From contig CM022672.1 in assembly GCA_012295275.1 (NCBI GenBank), positions 27,180,930 to 27,244,929 of the forward strand: DNA of 64,000 nt. The letters run 5' to 3'. Numbering within the stretch: position 1 is the stretch's first letter; each line of letters opens with the position of its first letter. The notes beneath the pieces are model-generated. The model worked only from the letters and a program-made list of their open reading frames with translations. It was not told where the DNA came from and did no database searches. This stretch comes from Chrysomallon squamiferum (lineage: Eukaryota > Mollusca > Gastropoda > Neomphalida > Peltospiridae). Of this stretch, positions 25,487 through 43,972 are shown piece by piece. Made by a program: the position numbers and the translations under genes.

Positions 25487-27587
25487 AAACTTTATATGTA
25501 TTATTACATGCTTGACGCCAGACTCGAAGTCTCAGTTATAGGCGGCCACCAAACTGAAAGGAGCACTCGGGGTCAAACATATTTACCACTGAACTTTTAA
25601 AATAACTGCAATAAATTAAACTGATAAAAACGCCATTAAAGCTATATTAACAAGTAGCAGAGCTTTTGAGAGAAAAAAAAATCAGCGCGACAAATTTTGC
25701 AACTGTCACTGAAGCAAGGCAGAACATAATTTAGTGAAAATGTTTTAATAAGATATAGTATTATGTTAAATAAATTGTGATATTCATTACAAATTATCGT
25801 GGAAATATCTGACATTGATGGAACTTAATTATTATTCATTAGTTATTATAACGCAAAATAAGAACAGATTGTATTTTTTCTGGTTTTAGCAAGTATTATT
25901 TTTTAAAGTTTTCATTTGATTTCTTTTGGGTTTTTTTTCCCCACAGTATCTTATTTTCTATTAATTAAAAAAATTTTTTAGTTCATCTTTCTTCTATTAT
26001 CTTTTGTTGTTGCAGTAGTGTTTTTTTTTTTTTTTTTTTTTTTTTAAATCTTTTCATGTAATCTCATTCAATCCGTTCGCCTTTACCTGTCTTTCATTTG
26101 TGATACTTTTTCTTTCCACGGGTTAACCAGGCTTTCTACATGTGTCATCTTTTCCATCCAGTCTCAGGATTTTTTTTTATTTAGTATTATTCTTATTTTT
26201 ATTCTGTTTTAGTTTTACTCTTCTTAGGACTGACTGCTATCGTCATGATGTCAGAGATGATGATCATTTATAACTAAGACCGATCAGAATGGCAGGGAAG
26301 GCTGTCAGTTGACAGAATGTCGTTAAATTTCAGTTTCTGACGTTACGACATGACATTTCACTTTCTTATAGTCTCAAATAACACAGGCTAGTTTAGATAA
26401 TAAATCAAACAAACGTAATAACTCGAAGTAAATAGAATGTATCATTCTAACGTAAAAAAAAAAAAAAAAAACAAACAAATACAAAACAAAAATAAAAAAA
26501 AAAAAAAAAATGAATGCAATACCAGACGTTATGCCAGATGCCAATATAGGTTAATTTTGTTTTTGTCACACAGCACCTATTTAAACTAGAACAGATGTCT
26601 GCTTTTACACCATCACTGTCATTATCACTTTATGTCGTGTGTGAAGACTGTTCAACCTACAGCAGTAAGTGATCAGAATATGTATTATTGATGAAGAGAT
26701 AGAGCGACTGACTCACTGATTCATGTGTGTACGGCAAGGATACACTATCGACTGGTCCTTGTTAATAGAACACATGACTACACTTGTCTTCACAGCGATG
26801 CTAATTGGCTGGTAATCTGATGAAGAGTTTATTCGAATTTGACTGGAAACATCTCTTTAATGCCACAGCATTTTGGTTTTCTCGTGTTTACTGAGTGTAA
26901 ATAGATTATATAGATTTTCTGCTGTATCATGTTTGAATTTTGCATGATAAAAACACACGTACCAAACATGCATACAGGCAAATTTATTGCTTTCTATCTC
27001 TCTTTCTGTCTATACACACATACATAAACACATATGCATACGTTTGCACTTTCATATATATGTATTTGTGTATGTATATGTGTGTATGTGTAAAAAAAAA
27101 ACATACACATAAAAAAAAAAACGTATAATGGAAATGCTTAATCATTATTAACTGGAAACTATATACATGTATATGTATTTATCTCAATGGATTTAGTCTC
27201 GATTATAAGTTTATGAATGGTTTAAAGTATTTTCGTGTCACAACAGTGCTAAAAGTAATGTGTTTAAAATTTGATCTATTTTTGCTTCAGATTTCATTTT
27301 TTTTTTTTTTGCTTAAACAAAATCTAAATAAAAAAATCAATAACACCAAATTTATATCTATTTTGTGGTAATTGATTTTTTATTTAGACTTTTTATTATT
27401 GTTTTTTTAACAATAAAAGTTTGGGTAAAGAGGCTTTTTTTAATAAATAAAAGTCCATATTTTTCTTATACTGGGTATAGTACAAACTAATTAAATATAT
27501 TATACAAATATAAATATAAAAATATATACAAACACACACACATAAAATGTATATATCTATAACTATCTAAACAATCACATATATCCA

Positions 27588-27641
<54 letters not shown>

Positions 27642-28651
27642 ATATCTATATAAATATCTATATAATTCATATATAAAATGGGCATGGTTTTGGAAGATAC
27701 ATGACGAAATACATATAACTTTTTTTTACACATGCTCGTTTTTGAATCGTTTCAAATGAACATGTTAAAATGGGCTCTCGACGAAATCGCTTACGAAGCA
27801 GTCGGGTGGTTGTGCTGGATTCTTACTGAGGCCACAATTCGCGCTGTGAAAAGAAATCCACAGCCTGCTTGGTGTATCCCGACTATACAAATATTTGGTC
27901 AGCCATCATAATGCAAGTTTAGTGTTTTCATAAATCATAGTAATTGAAAAATTGAAGTAGTTGAGCCTACGCATGACATGACTCAGATAAAAGATCTCGG
28001 TGACGAAGTTCTATCTGCGTCGTCTGGCAATATGGCTTATATCGTTTTGGCTTAAGGCTGGATGATGCCGGGTTCAAGTCCAGTCGACCGAACACTGAAC
28101 GCATTGGTATAATAGCCAGGAAACGTACCCAGGAAAGGAAATACCAAATATCCTTAATAAAGAAGCGGATTCAGGATTTATAAGAAGTATAAATTTAAGT
28201 ATCGAGGTTTCTGGGTTCGAACAGTGTCAACAGAATTTTGATATGTTACGACGATGGTATATAAATTTATCTAGAAGCGTAAAAGCAAAGAAGTCGATTA
28301 ACTGAACTCAGGGGCAGCTCCAGATTTTATAAAAAGCTGTTAAAATGTCAGAGGAGTAGAAAAAGGCAGCAAGGAAATTCTGATTAAACGGAATCAATTT
28401 TTAATTTACTTTTTAAGTCTGAAAAACTACTAAATACTGGTGTCACTAAAGGAAAAAACTAATGTTTGTTCTGATCTTATCGTAACCTGCCGATAGCAGA
28501 CAAATGGTTAATTTTTTTTCGAGGCTTTTATTTTTTCCGCTTTAAATCTGAAGAAAAAGAAAAAGAAAAAGTAATGACACTACTAAATTCTTGAAATGCG
28601 TTCCCTCATGTAAAAAGCTATCTGAATAATAATAATAATAATAATAATAAA

Positions 28652-28685
<34 letters not shown>

Positions 28686-31602
28686 TTACAGGCCAGTAAT
28701 AAAAGCTATTACTTTTCCACATTTTATGAATGAACGTTTGTTCATACTTTTTTAAATTTTCTTTTTTTCCCCCTTTTTTCTGACTTGTTTGTGTCAGGGT
28801 TAGAGTAATGTTATATGACCAGTATTTCTGCTTGCGACACAGAACCAGTGACTGTCTGAGTCAGAACATCACATAATACCCCTTCCACGCGGCTTACGTA
28901 ATTACAGAGTTGTCTTTGATGTCGTCTTGTGTGATGACATGTAAGAACCACGACTGTGTATTTCACTCCAGTGGCGACAGCTGAGAGTAGGGTTGACCAG
29001 GTTCATCATGAGTGTTAACGTGTCTGGGGGTGTATGTAATATCATTATCCATCTTAGGTGTGTAAGTTTGTGTTTCAGGTGCATGTGTATACTTGTGAGT
29101 ATAACCATGTCTTTCAATTTTCGTACGTGCATCTTCGCAGTGATATGTCTGTATTTATGTCTTTACTCATTTTATTTTTGTTTTTTATTATTATTATATA
29201 TATATATATTTTTTTTTTTTAAGGAGAGAGAAGAATCAAGAACAACAATAAATGTATCTAAGTGGCCACGATAATTTAATTTTTAAATATTTTCCAAATC
29301 ATTTTAATGCAGTAACCTGAAGGGCAATCCAGCCAATAGTAATTCAATGTATGCATTCATCGTGATGACATCAGAGGGAGTAAGTGATCAACTGAAAACT
29401 CTGAGCTGAAAAGTAGAAGGCACACACACCGCCTGGGAAAAAATCAGTGGTTATTAGGAGAGCAAAGAAATAAAAAAAATAAAAAATAAATAAAGCTTAT
29501 TACACAAGTAAATTCAGCATGTAATAAGGCTGGGCATTTGAGCTTCGATAATGTTAAAACACGATAACAGATCTGACTGCAGAATAATTATTTGTAGTGC
29601 TGTAACTTGTCGAAATTTATTACTACCATTGCTTCTACTATTTTTATTGATGTTGTTGTTGTTGTTATTATTAAAAAAAAATTATTTCTCTGTTTAAACA
29701 TCAAACAAGTTAAGGATGCGCTTTGTTGTCAAGCCAAAGCGATCATGTATAATAAATACTGCAAAATGACAACATTGAACAACAAAAAATATTAGGATTA
29801 AAAATGAACAATAAAAATACTTATTGCATGGGTGCATTATCATGTATTTTTAATCATATCTATCAATGACGATCTGTTTGTTTGAATGTATATTTTTATA
29901 TATTTATATTTATATTTTCAAAGACATCGAAATAAGCGCTTCTGAATTTTTATCATTTGTAGCTGCACTAACAGTAGAATTTTCGAAGAAGAAGAAATAT
30001 GCCTATTTTCACATTCCATAATTCATTACAAACACCAAAATAAAAATCTGTCAGTAATGCAAATAGCATCCAGACTATTAGTTAGACACCATCTCGCTAA
30101 TATTTAGCCGATCGGTCAAAAAACCAATAATCCGTTATGGATATGTTTATTCTGTTCAGTGTCCACATAGATTTCTGTTAACAAGTATTACTTTGCAAAC
30201 AACGCCTTGCACTTTCCTATCAGCTATAGAATAAAACCTACAGAATACTCAGTTCTGGACATTTTGACCAGTCAGACGTCAAGACGTACAGACGTTGAGG
30301 GGAGAGAGACAACATGCTCTGTCGCCTCCGAGGTCCAGATATTTGACGCCTGAAGCGAATAACCCTCGAGGTCAAACGAAAATCCTAATTATAATTTCAG
30401 ACGGACAAAAAAAGATGGCACACGAACTTAGGGAACTTTGAAAAATCAGCAGAGTTTTACATCTTTAAGAATGTGATATATAGTACTGTTTACCTTCAAG
30501 CTGAAATGAAGAAACAGTCAGTCTGAAGCAATGATGATTGAAACCTTTTTCACATTCTCCTGGGAATCAAATTAAAGAGCATTAACCACCTTTCGTACTT
30601 ACCAGGAAGCGAAAACCATTCGCTAAATTAAACCGAACTGTGTCCATATGGTCTGTCATTTCATCAGTATTATGGGTTAATCATAATTAAGTGTAGATTG
30701 TTTTGAAAGCAATAGTAACTTCTAGATGCCTCATCGGTTGCATTCAGAAATTTGTTTTAGTGAAAATATCAGAATCTTCCATTAAAAACAATTGCATCAT
30801 TTAATAATAATAATTAAAAAAAACCACCCAAAAACATATTTTATATTCGTAAAGTATGAGATAAATAATATTTATTCTTTACTTTATGTTAGATGAAAAA
30901 TAAATATGTCTTATTAGTTTTAATTAAATGTGGAGATTAGTGGTTGGTTAAACAATTTTTAAGGTGCTAATAAGAAAAACAAACTGTTGGTAAACAGTTT
31001 TACATAATCTTTAGTGAATGTGAAAAACATCGACGATGTAATTTTCTTGTATATCTTTGTTTTAAGAAGCATAATGGGTATAAGTCATTTCCTCGATGTT
31101 GTCCGTGTGTTTTTTAAATTCTTTAGGTTCAGTACAGCTGCATTGGCTCTGACCCTGACACTGTTTGCTGCCCATTTTGTGTGGCCCACTAAAATAACAT
31201 TTAATGACAAGTGTGAAAAATAGAAAAAGAAAAGCAAATGAAGTGATATTACTGTACAATGCCGCATGTATATCACATTATTACACATAATCGTTGACTG
31301 TCATACATTATGAACGTAGGTGTATGAAAACAAATTTGTTACTGAGTAAACAATTAGACTATTCCTCAAGTCGCATGTCAAGAGGCCACTAGTCGGCTTA
31401 AAGCAAATATGTCTTGATCAAGTAGGAGGATTTGAAAGTGACACCGAGTTGGCTTGCATGACGTAGTGGAATTAACGTTTCGTAACAGTCTTAAAGCTCT
31501 GACAGACTGGCCAGAGGCGCAGTTTGTAACAGCGATTACAGTCTGATTAGCACGTCTGAAATATGTTAGTGCTACATAAATAAATAAATACCAAAAATAC
31601 AA

Positions 31603-31665
<63 letters not shown>

Positions 31666-32010
31666 AAGACCAGAAATCAATCAAGAAATGAAAAAATATG
31701 AATAATACTACTACTAATAATAAAAAGAATAAACATTAAAAAAAAAAAAAAAAAAAAAAGAAGAAATTAAACAAATGACGCAAAAAAAAGAAAAAGGTTT
31801 CTCATGGATATACAATATTCAAACTCATTGTTTTCTTTCTTTTCTTTCCTTTTTTTTATCGTATTGTTTTACAATAAAAAAATAACAACCACAATAAAAA
31901 TGACAAAAACAAGAAGAAACGGAAGAAAGAAAGAAAGAAAGAAAAAAACCTATAAAAGAAAACAAAAAACACCCAATAACCTCCAAACGAAATAACACGA
32001 ATAAACTAAT
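25487..32010. other. Long non-coding stretch with simple repeats
   Basis: Contains poly(T) at 26021-26045, a poly(A)-rich tract at 26454-26510, (TATC)n at 27590-27641, (AAT)n at 28629-28683 and 31604-31658, and poly(A) at 31739-31759. A weak tRNA-promoter-like pair sits at 28033-28081. The rest is unique AT-rich DNA with no supportable gene. Confidence 0.5.
28033..28085 (+). mobile_element. Possible tRNA-derived SINE head (weak)
   Basis: TGGCTTATATCG loosely fits an A box and GGTTCAAGTCC (28071-28081) fits a B box, 38 nt apart. No tRNA fold was worked out, and a second GGGTTCGAA motif at about 28212 lacks a partner. Confidence 0.25.
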
Positions 32011-32034
32011 GCTTTTGTGACTGTGTGTATACAT

Positions 32035-32036
32035 AC

Positions 32037-32067
<31 letters not shown>

Positions 32068-32222
32068 GGGGGGGTATGTGTGTGTGAGTGTGTGTGTGTT
32101 ATATATGTATGTATATTATGTATATATGTATGCATGTATGAATATATGAAGGTAAGTCTGTATGTGTGTATTTGTCTATGTATGTATGTATGTATGTATG
32201 TATGTATGTATAGTATGAATGT
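32035..32222. repeat. (GT)n/(ATGT)n tract
   Basis: (GT)n with a G-run at 32050-32098, then (ATGT)n at 32175-32212, directly abutting the transposon that follows. Confidence 0.85.
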
Positions 32223-32227
32223 ATGAA

Positions 32228-32886
32228 CAGTGGGGTCCCCTATAACGAACGGTTTTACCGAAGAATCTTAGAACTCCACAACGAACGATAGGTCCCCGTA
32301 ACCAACATGGAAAAATAATTCAAAGGAGTCAGGGGAGGATGAGGACAAGGAGCAGAACCGTGTTATTCCAGCCCAAGAACTGAAAGATGTTTTCTGGTGC
32401 TGGAATAAACTTTGTTAAGGAATATCATCCTGATGTTGCTGCTGCAGCAATGGGCCTTAATGTTCTTAATGACACAGTGATGGCCCAACTGTGGAAGGTC
32501 CAGAAATCCTGGACGAAGCAGTCAACCCTAGATTCCTTCTTTAAGAGACATACTATACACTTGTAGGACAATCACCAAAGTGGGCTAGGAAGGATGACTT
32601 CTCTCCTTCCACGTTTTCTCAGTAATTATCTCCTCCCCCTCCTCCGATTCCTCTCCTGCAAGCTCAGGACTAGTAAGGTAAGATAAAGATGATATTTTAC
32701 ATTTCAGGAGTTTAAATGCACATTTATAAACTTTATTTTACTATTTTATACTATATTTGTCAATTATAAAAGGGAGTATTTAGGGGCCAGGAAAGAATTA
32801 CCCCTTATAACACGTATTTCAGTGGAACCTATAACAAAATTACGAGGCTCTATAACCACTTAGTTTGGTTATAGGGTACCCCACTG
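32228..32886 (+). mobile_element. Decayed pogo/Tigger-like Tc1/mariner DNA transposon (659 bp)
   Basis: Terminal inverted repeats start CAGTGGGGTCCCCTATAAC at the left and, reverse-complemented, CAGTGGGGTACCCTATAAC at the right. TA follows the right end as expected for a TA target duplication; the left flank is AA, probably one mutation. The subterminal TATAAC motifs are repeated. The interior keeps only a C-terminal transposase remnant, so most of the transposase gene is deleted and the copy cannot be autonomous. Confidence 0.85.
32399..32566 (+). pseudogene. Transposase C-terminal remnant (pogo/Tigger type)
   Basis: A 55-codon open frame ends at TAG 32564-32566 and includes KQSTLDSFFKR, the terminal motif seen in Tigger/jerky-family transposases. 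Upstream coding-like sequence (EDEDKEQNRVIPAQELKDVF) lies in another frame, so a frameshift separates them. No start codon or DDE catalytic region remains. Confidence 0.7.
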
Positions 32887-37385
<4,499 letters not shown>

Positions 37386-38390
37386 GTTAGACCATATATT
37401 CACCGGATCTGCAACTTGTTTATCTCAGGTGATGTACTGCAGAACAACGAGCAGGATGTAGCTTGTTGATGTAAAGAAAAGCAGGTCTCTGTAGCAATAC
37501 TCATGAAGCTTTTTCTAATCCAACCAGTGCACCGAGTACAATTATTAAATGTAAAATTCACGTACATAAAACCTAAACATTATTAATTTTAATATCACCT
37601 ACAGATATTTGTAATATCCATCCACATTCTTTGTTTATGGAGAAATTCAGCAACACTATAAGAAAATAAAAAAATTATAAACTTATGCAAAAACACAAGA
37701 AGAAGTATAAAATTGAGTGTATCCAAAACGCCATCCATTTCAAACTCACGCAATCCTTTTGTACATCATCCATCCGTCCGTCCACAAAGCTACCGAAGAT
37801 GGTCTCTGGTGAAAACTCCGAGTAGATTTTTATTATACGCGAATAATTAGCGAAGACTCACAATGAAATCATTTCATTTCAAGGCTTTTGTTAAAGACTC
37901 GGTCACTGCTCTAGGTAAAGAGATTACAGACGAATCGATGAGAAGTAAATAAATTTCTGTTGAGCATATTCTGAGTGTTCTCGTACAAAGCAGAATTTCG
38001 ATCTGTCAAGTCACTGAAGCCTAAAGCGACTGCAGAAAACAAGATAACGCACATGCACACACGTTGTCTTCATGTTACCAGGGCAACATGTGCAGTAGCG
38101 GGTACAGGTTTTTTCAGAGCCCGGGCTAATTCGATGTCTGGAGTCCCCTTATGTAGGCATATATATGTATAGGTTAAACATATTATATAGGCCTATATAT
38201 ATATAAAGGCCTATATCTATATATATAAAGCATAATCAAAGAATGTTTTTTAACAGCAGATGGTAGTGTAAAAAAAACATTTCAAAGTGTTCGATCTAAA
38301 ACGTAAACAACACGTGTTCTTCTCAACTGTGTCATGGCAAGAAAACAATTAATAAATAAATAGGAATAACAACAGCAACAGCAGCAGCAG

Positions 38391-38457
<67 letters not shown>

Positions 38458-40157
38458 TTCCAAAAAAGCAACACTAAACCAACAACACACAAACATACAC
38501 ACACACAAAAAGAAAACAACAGAAATAACGCATGTCAGTTTGATTAATATATTTTATTACATTTATTTAATTAACAAAATTATTATTTTTATTTTTGGTT
38601 CTGGCTGTCTATCCTTATCTGTAACTTCTGTTGGGTCTCTGAGCTGCATCACTTGTAACCCATTGGGATACGACAGAGTTGAAACGTCTAGAAAATGTAA
38701 TATTAATAATAACAAAAAAATGTTCAGTTACTCAGTTTGTATAATGATGGCTGGACCAACAGAAAAGAAAAATTTTCATAATCATCTGTTACGTCTTGAA
38801 AATCATTAATAAGGATATTTCTGTCATCTGAGTTATCAGCAAGGGTTTAATTTTTTGTTTTGGAGGTTTTAAGATTGTTAATTTACTTTGAAAAAACAAC
38901 AACAAAGGTATAAATACAACAGTATAGCCACTGTTGAGTGTTTCTTGATCTGGTGGTCTGTGCAGTTTACTGTATTTTCAAGAAGTTACGTGTCTAAACG
39001 CGTGTTTTTCGCCAGTACTGAGATCATACAGTTCAGACATAGAGAGATATTGATTTGATTGTCTCCGAGTTGAGGCCATACTTGTCCAATAATCAATGAG
39101 ACCAATACAGACTTGTTTATGTATGTGTGTGTGTCTATGTATGTATGTATATGTGTGTGTGGTTATGTATGTATGTATATGTATATGTATGTATGTATGT
39201 AAGCATGCACGTATGTATGTATATATATATATGTATGTAAGCATGTACGTATATTGTATGCATATATGTATGTATGTTTGTATATATATATATATATTTA
39301 TGTATGTATGTGTGTATATCTATCTATAATGTATGTATGTATATATATATATTTATATATGTATGGATGTATGCATGCATGAACGTATATATCTATGTAT
39401 GATGTATGTACGTATATATGTATATATGTGTGTGTGTATGTACGAATGCCTGTATGTCACAGTGTATGCATACATTAAAAATGTATGTATGTAATTGTAT
39501 GTGTTTGTGTATACATGTATGATTTCGTCTTTTCTATTTTTAATTTTTAATTTCATGCTTAAAAGATTTCCTATCGGTTGCCTATTACCGTCCAAGCACG
39601 CTATACGTGGATCAGAGAACGCGTCACGATATTCATAAGGGCATTCGAGTCGAAGATTACTATCCAGTTTTCATCTGTAAAGCCCAGAAGATCAGCAGTA
39701 TGCCAGAACGTGCCATGCTTGTCTGTTGTTTTTGTCCTGCTGTCATTAATTTTTAACTTTGAGCTCTATTATGACAATTCGGTACTGATGGAAAAAACGA
39801 ATATAATTATTTTACGATAATCCAACATCAACAATATTATTAGGAGAACATTCTTTAATAGCATGCAATATATAAAACATTTAATTGCTAGCCAGTATTG
39901 TTGGAGAAAACAACCGAACATTTGAATGATAATAAAATAAAATGAAAAAGAAGAAACAAACCCGATACACTCACAGAGAACAATATATTTCTCCAGATCT
40001 ACTGCATAACATCGAGTATTTCCAAATAAAGAGAGCATAATTAATTTCAGTAAAAGTGCAGGCTTTTTAGTAATTAATTTTCTTTTAGTTACGGTATAAT
40101 GAAAATGAATTCACTTCAAACTTAATATTTTAATATTACTTCTTCCCATTTTTACGA

Positions 40158-40162
<5 letters not shown>
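37386..40162. other. Non-coding DNA with triplet and ATGT repeats
   Basis: Contains (CAA)n then (AAT)n at 38371-38457, and (ATGT)/(TA) tracts at 39116-39520 over about 400 bp. A palindromic AGGCCTATATATATATA region lies near 38192-38225. An X-box-like palindrome lies at 38074-38087. No gene recognised. Confidence 0.5.
38074..38087. promoter_or_regulatory. RFX X-box-like palindrome
   Basis: GTTACCAGGGCAAC differs at few positions from the ideal GTTGCCATGGCAAC and sits in a longer imperfect palindrome CATGTTACCAGGGCAACATG. No adjacent gene is visible, so a role is unproven. Confidence 0.3.

Positions 40163-40232
<70 letters not shown>
40163..40232. repeat. (GA)n microsatellite, about 70 bp
   Basis: Perfect GA units after ACGAATGAT. 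None of the cassette sequence found at 23 kb is present at its edges. Confidence 0.97.
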
Positions 40233-40234
<2 letters not shown>

Positions 40235-40973
40235 ATGGTTGGATGAATTGCTGGATGGGTAAAAGGAAAGATAGATGGAAAGTGGGTCGAAAACAAACAT
40301 AGCCAATAGAGGTTTTGTGTTACCAAGTATTATAATATGACGTCATCATTTCAACACAGTAAATAAGACGTCGACAATTAACAAACGACATTAAATAACA
40401 CGCAGGCATTATATAGGTAGATTTTGTGAAAACCTGTGTAAAATATAAATTTTCATCATATTGTAAAAATAGAAATATAAAATAACTGACTGTCAAACTG
40501 TATAAAATATTCTTCGACAAGCAGATTTTCACGAAAAGCTGCTGATAAGGAAGAGGGCGACTGTGTGTCTGTGTGTGTGTCTGTGTGTGTGTGTCTGTGT
40601 GTGTGTGTGTGTGGCGCGTGTGTGTATATGAAATATAAAAATGGCAGCGACAAGGTGAGTGATGATACTTTCATCTCAGTGTAGCTAATGCGGGAACTCG
40701 TACTGCAAAATGTGGCACCGGGAAACTGTTCACATTGGGTACAGAACAAACCAATTTAAACACACACACACAAACACACATGTATGTCCGTATAGGTGTG
40801 TTTGTCTGTTTATATATATATATTAAATCCAGTTCAAATTTTAAAAAGAATAATCCTATAATAATAATACAACAACAACAACAATAATACTAATAATAAT
40901 TTTAAAAATATATTCTTCTTTACATTTCCTCAGCGCGGATATTTCAGGCCTCGAAATGGACTGCACTTATGGG

Positions 40974-41008
<35 letters not shown>

Positions 41009-43789
41009 GTAAAAAATTAATAACATACGAAATGAAAAATTAGTATTGTATTATTCACTTTGGCATTTTTTATTGTTACCATTTTTTAATTTGTATATTA
41101 TTTATGTATTATTATTATTGTTGTTGTTGTTGTTATTGTTTTTGTCATTATTATTACTTTATTATTTTTTTTAAATTAATTACTTAATTAATTATTATTA
41201 TTATTATACATACATATACAACTTTACGTACACCTTTGTACTAGAATATGACAAATGTACAGAACACAGGTGTAGGTCAAGGTGGTAGATCTAATTATTT
41301 GTCATATGCAATTAGGTAATATAGATTAAAACCGGAAGCAACACGTCCAAGTGGAGACAACTGCGAACTTGCAGGCAATCGCTGACCTATATTAACCAAT
41401 TTGTGATGAAGCAGAATTGGTTTTAAAAATAATTATTTCCAAGAACTAAGGTTTTTTAGTTTGATAGAAAGCCACAGGGAATAACAGATCTCGTGTAATA
41501 CTTTCAGACTGAACAGAAAATTTGGCTACAAGCGCAAATTTAGAATTAAAAATCGATCGATAGACTGAAGGGTAAAAAAAAGTGCAGTACAATTTTGTTT
41601 GGAAGTTTTGTCTGTAGTCTTGTCAATTTGAAGTAGGTCGAATGTTTCAGTCGGTATATATAATAAATTGGAATTATCTGTCTGATTTGTAGTCGTATTT
41701 TACTTTAATTACTTTCTATTTTTTTAACCACGTTGTTTGATAAATGGACTTTGCTGTTTTGGCTACAAAGAGAAATAACCAGCCAGCACTCTAATATCGT
41801 ACATTTGAAGAGACTGCAAAATATGAACTTAAACAAAAGTATTTTTTATTATGAAATCGAAAAAGGACGAGCACACAAAGAAAAAAAAAAAATAATAATA
41901 AAAAATAATAAAACATAATTTTAAAACTCCTGATCTATGTATTTTTACTTTATAAAGGGTAAAACGAACTAAAATAAAAAATTTATTTATTTGTAATATT
42001 TAATTATTATTTATTTATTAATTTAATTTTTTTTTTTTAAAGACACTTCAGCGAAATTAGAACACTGGCAATTACCTCACAATTTAGTGTCAAGTAATAG
42101 GACAGATATTAAACAGCAGACGGTGGTTGTTGAAACTGTTACATCTCAAATGTTCTTCTACGAAATAACAGTAACTCCATAGATTCCATTAATGTTACAT
42201 CATCTTATCTAGACTATTAATATTATATTAAATACTGTGTGCCACTACTATTACTGCTGCTGCTCCTACTGTTAATATTACTATTAATGCTGCTATTACT
42301 ATTTGTACTTCTGCTGTTGTTGCTACCACTACTACTTTTACTGCTACAACTACCACTATTATTAATGCTAATATTACTAGTACTAAAATTAATACTAATA
42401 CTAATAATACTAATAATACTGATACTACTAATACTATTAATATCAATATCACTTCTTTAAAAACCCCAGTCACTTTCAGTATTAGTATCTCGACTACAAC
42501 AGACATTAATATTTACTATTACAAATACAGAAAGAACAAATATAAAATAACATTCATAATTTAGAAGGAGAAAAAGAATAAATTACGAAACTTTAAAATG
42601 ACAGAAAAGAAAACACAAATCAAGAAAGAAAGAAAGGAATAAGAAAATCGTGTATCGATCTAATTTCAAAGACCGTGTTTATAGAGTTTAGCTCGTTTTC
42701 AGGGTTACACTGACCGAACGTGCCAAACACTAAGTCTGGAAGATACACATTTACAGAGCGGTGTTTGTCTGCGCTGCAGTGCAGCAAACAGCATGAAGAA
42801 CGAAGTAAGACAGAACTGAGAGTCAGACATTGCACGGAATTAAAGTTGAAATCATGTCTTCTCAAATGTGACACTTATTCGTCAAAAACGAACAGAAAAA
42901 AAAAAAATCTCTTTTTTCTTAAATAATTTTTTAGGCAGATTTGGTGGGAATGGGAGAGAGATAGATAACAGACAAAGTGAGAGAGCAAGTTATAAATCTA
43001 CTTCTTATTAATATATTCAGTTTTTATCCTAATATTTCTACATTCTCAAGCTTAATATATACATACAAAGAATAAAAAAACTATAAAAAAAACTATCGTA
43101 CTGACAGATGACATCGTATATGTTGTTTGTAAAACGTTACTTGTACACATGTAATTCTATATATACTCTTGCAGTTTTGTGCACATAAAAGGTATATAAA
43201 AGTCTTTATGTGAGTGGATTTTTATAGCTACTTTTAGGCCAGTGAGTACATTCACTTTGTGAACTGACACGTTATGTATTTGAAGTTTACGCGCAAGTTA
43301 CCAGAATTACGTTCCTGCGAGAAAAAGAAGTTGTTCTAGTCGAATTTTTAAAAGGTAACAGTTTTGATTATTTTTCGCATGGCTTTAGTGTAAATGTGTT
43401 AAAGGCACTTAAACACTGCTATAGATCTGTTTTAAATACAATCTTTGTGCTCGTTAAATATTTATGCATTTGTCAGTTCAGGAATATGCACATTTTCAAA
43501 TAAAGGATTCGATAATTGTACTTTTTCACACCATTAAAGATTTTCTTAAAACATGCAAATCAAGGCAGTTTAAATCTGTTTCAAGTTGTTTATTTTACTA
43601 CTGTGTAATTATTTATACTTGTCAGGACATGATCCTTGTAAAATATATAATTCATACTGATATCTATGTCTGTAGTATGCCTAACCTTTTCTCTGTAGCC
43701 ACAGATAATGTGAATTATATCATGCGTAAATTTACAAATGTAGTTAAAGAAAAACTGAAAAAAAAGAAAGAAAGAAATTGAAGTAAAGT
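40233..43789. other. Non-coding DNA with short repeats
   Basis: Contains (GT)n at 40562-40626 and 40974-41004, and interrupted CTA/TTA/CTG triplets at 42240-42450, which open Leu/Val-rich frames on both strands. No gene recognised. Confidence 0.5.
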
Positions 43790-43972
43790 AAAATAAAAAA
43801 AAATAAAAATAAAATTAAAAACAAAAATAAAATATAATAAAAATAAAATAAAATAAAATAAAATAAAATAAAATAAAGCAAACTAAAGTAAAATAAAATA
43901 AAATAAAATAAAATAAAATAAAATAAAATAAAATAAAATAAAATAAAAACAAAATAAAAATAAAAACTAATA
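43790..43972. repeat. (AAAAT)n pentanucleotide array
   Basis: About 180 bp of AAAAT units with a few substitutions. The uniform core is at 43845-43950. Confidence 0.93.
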
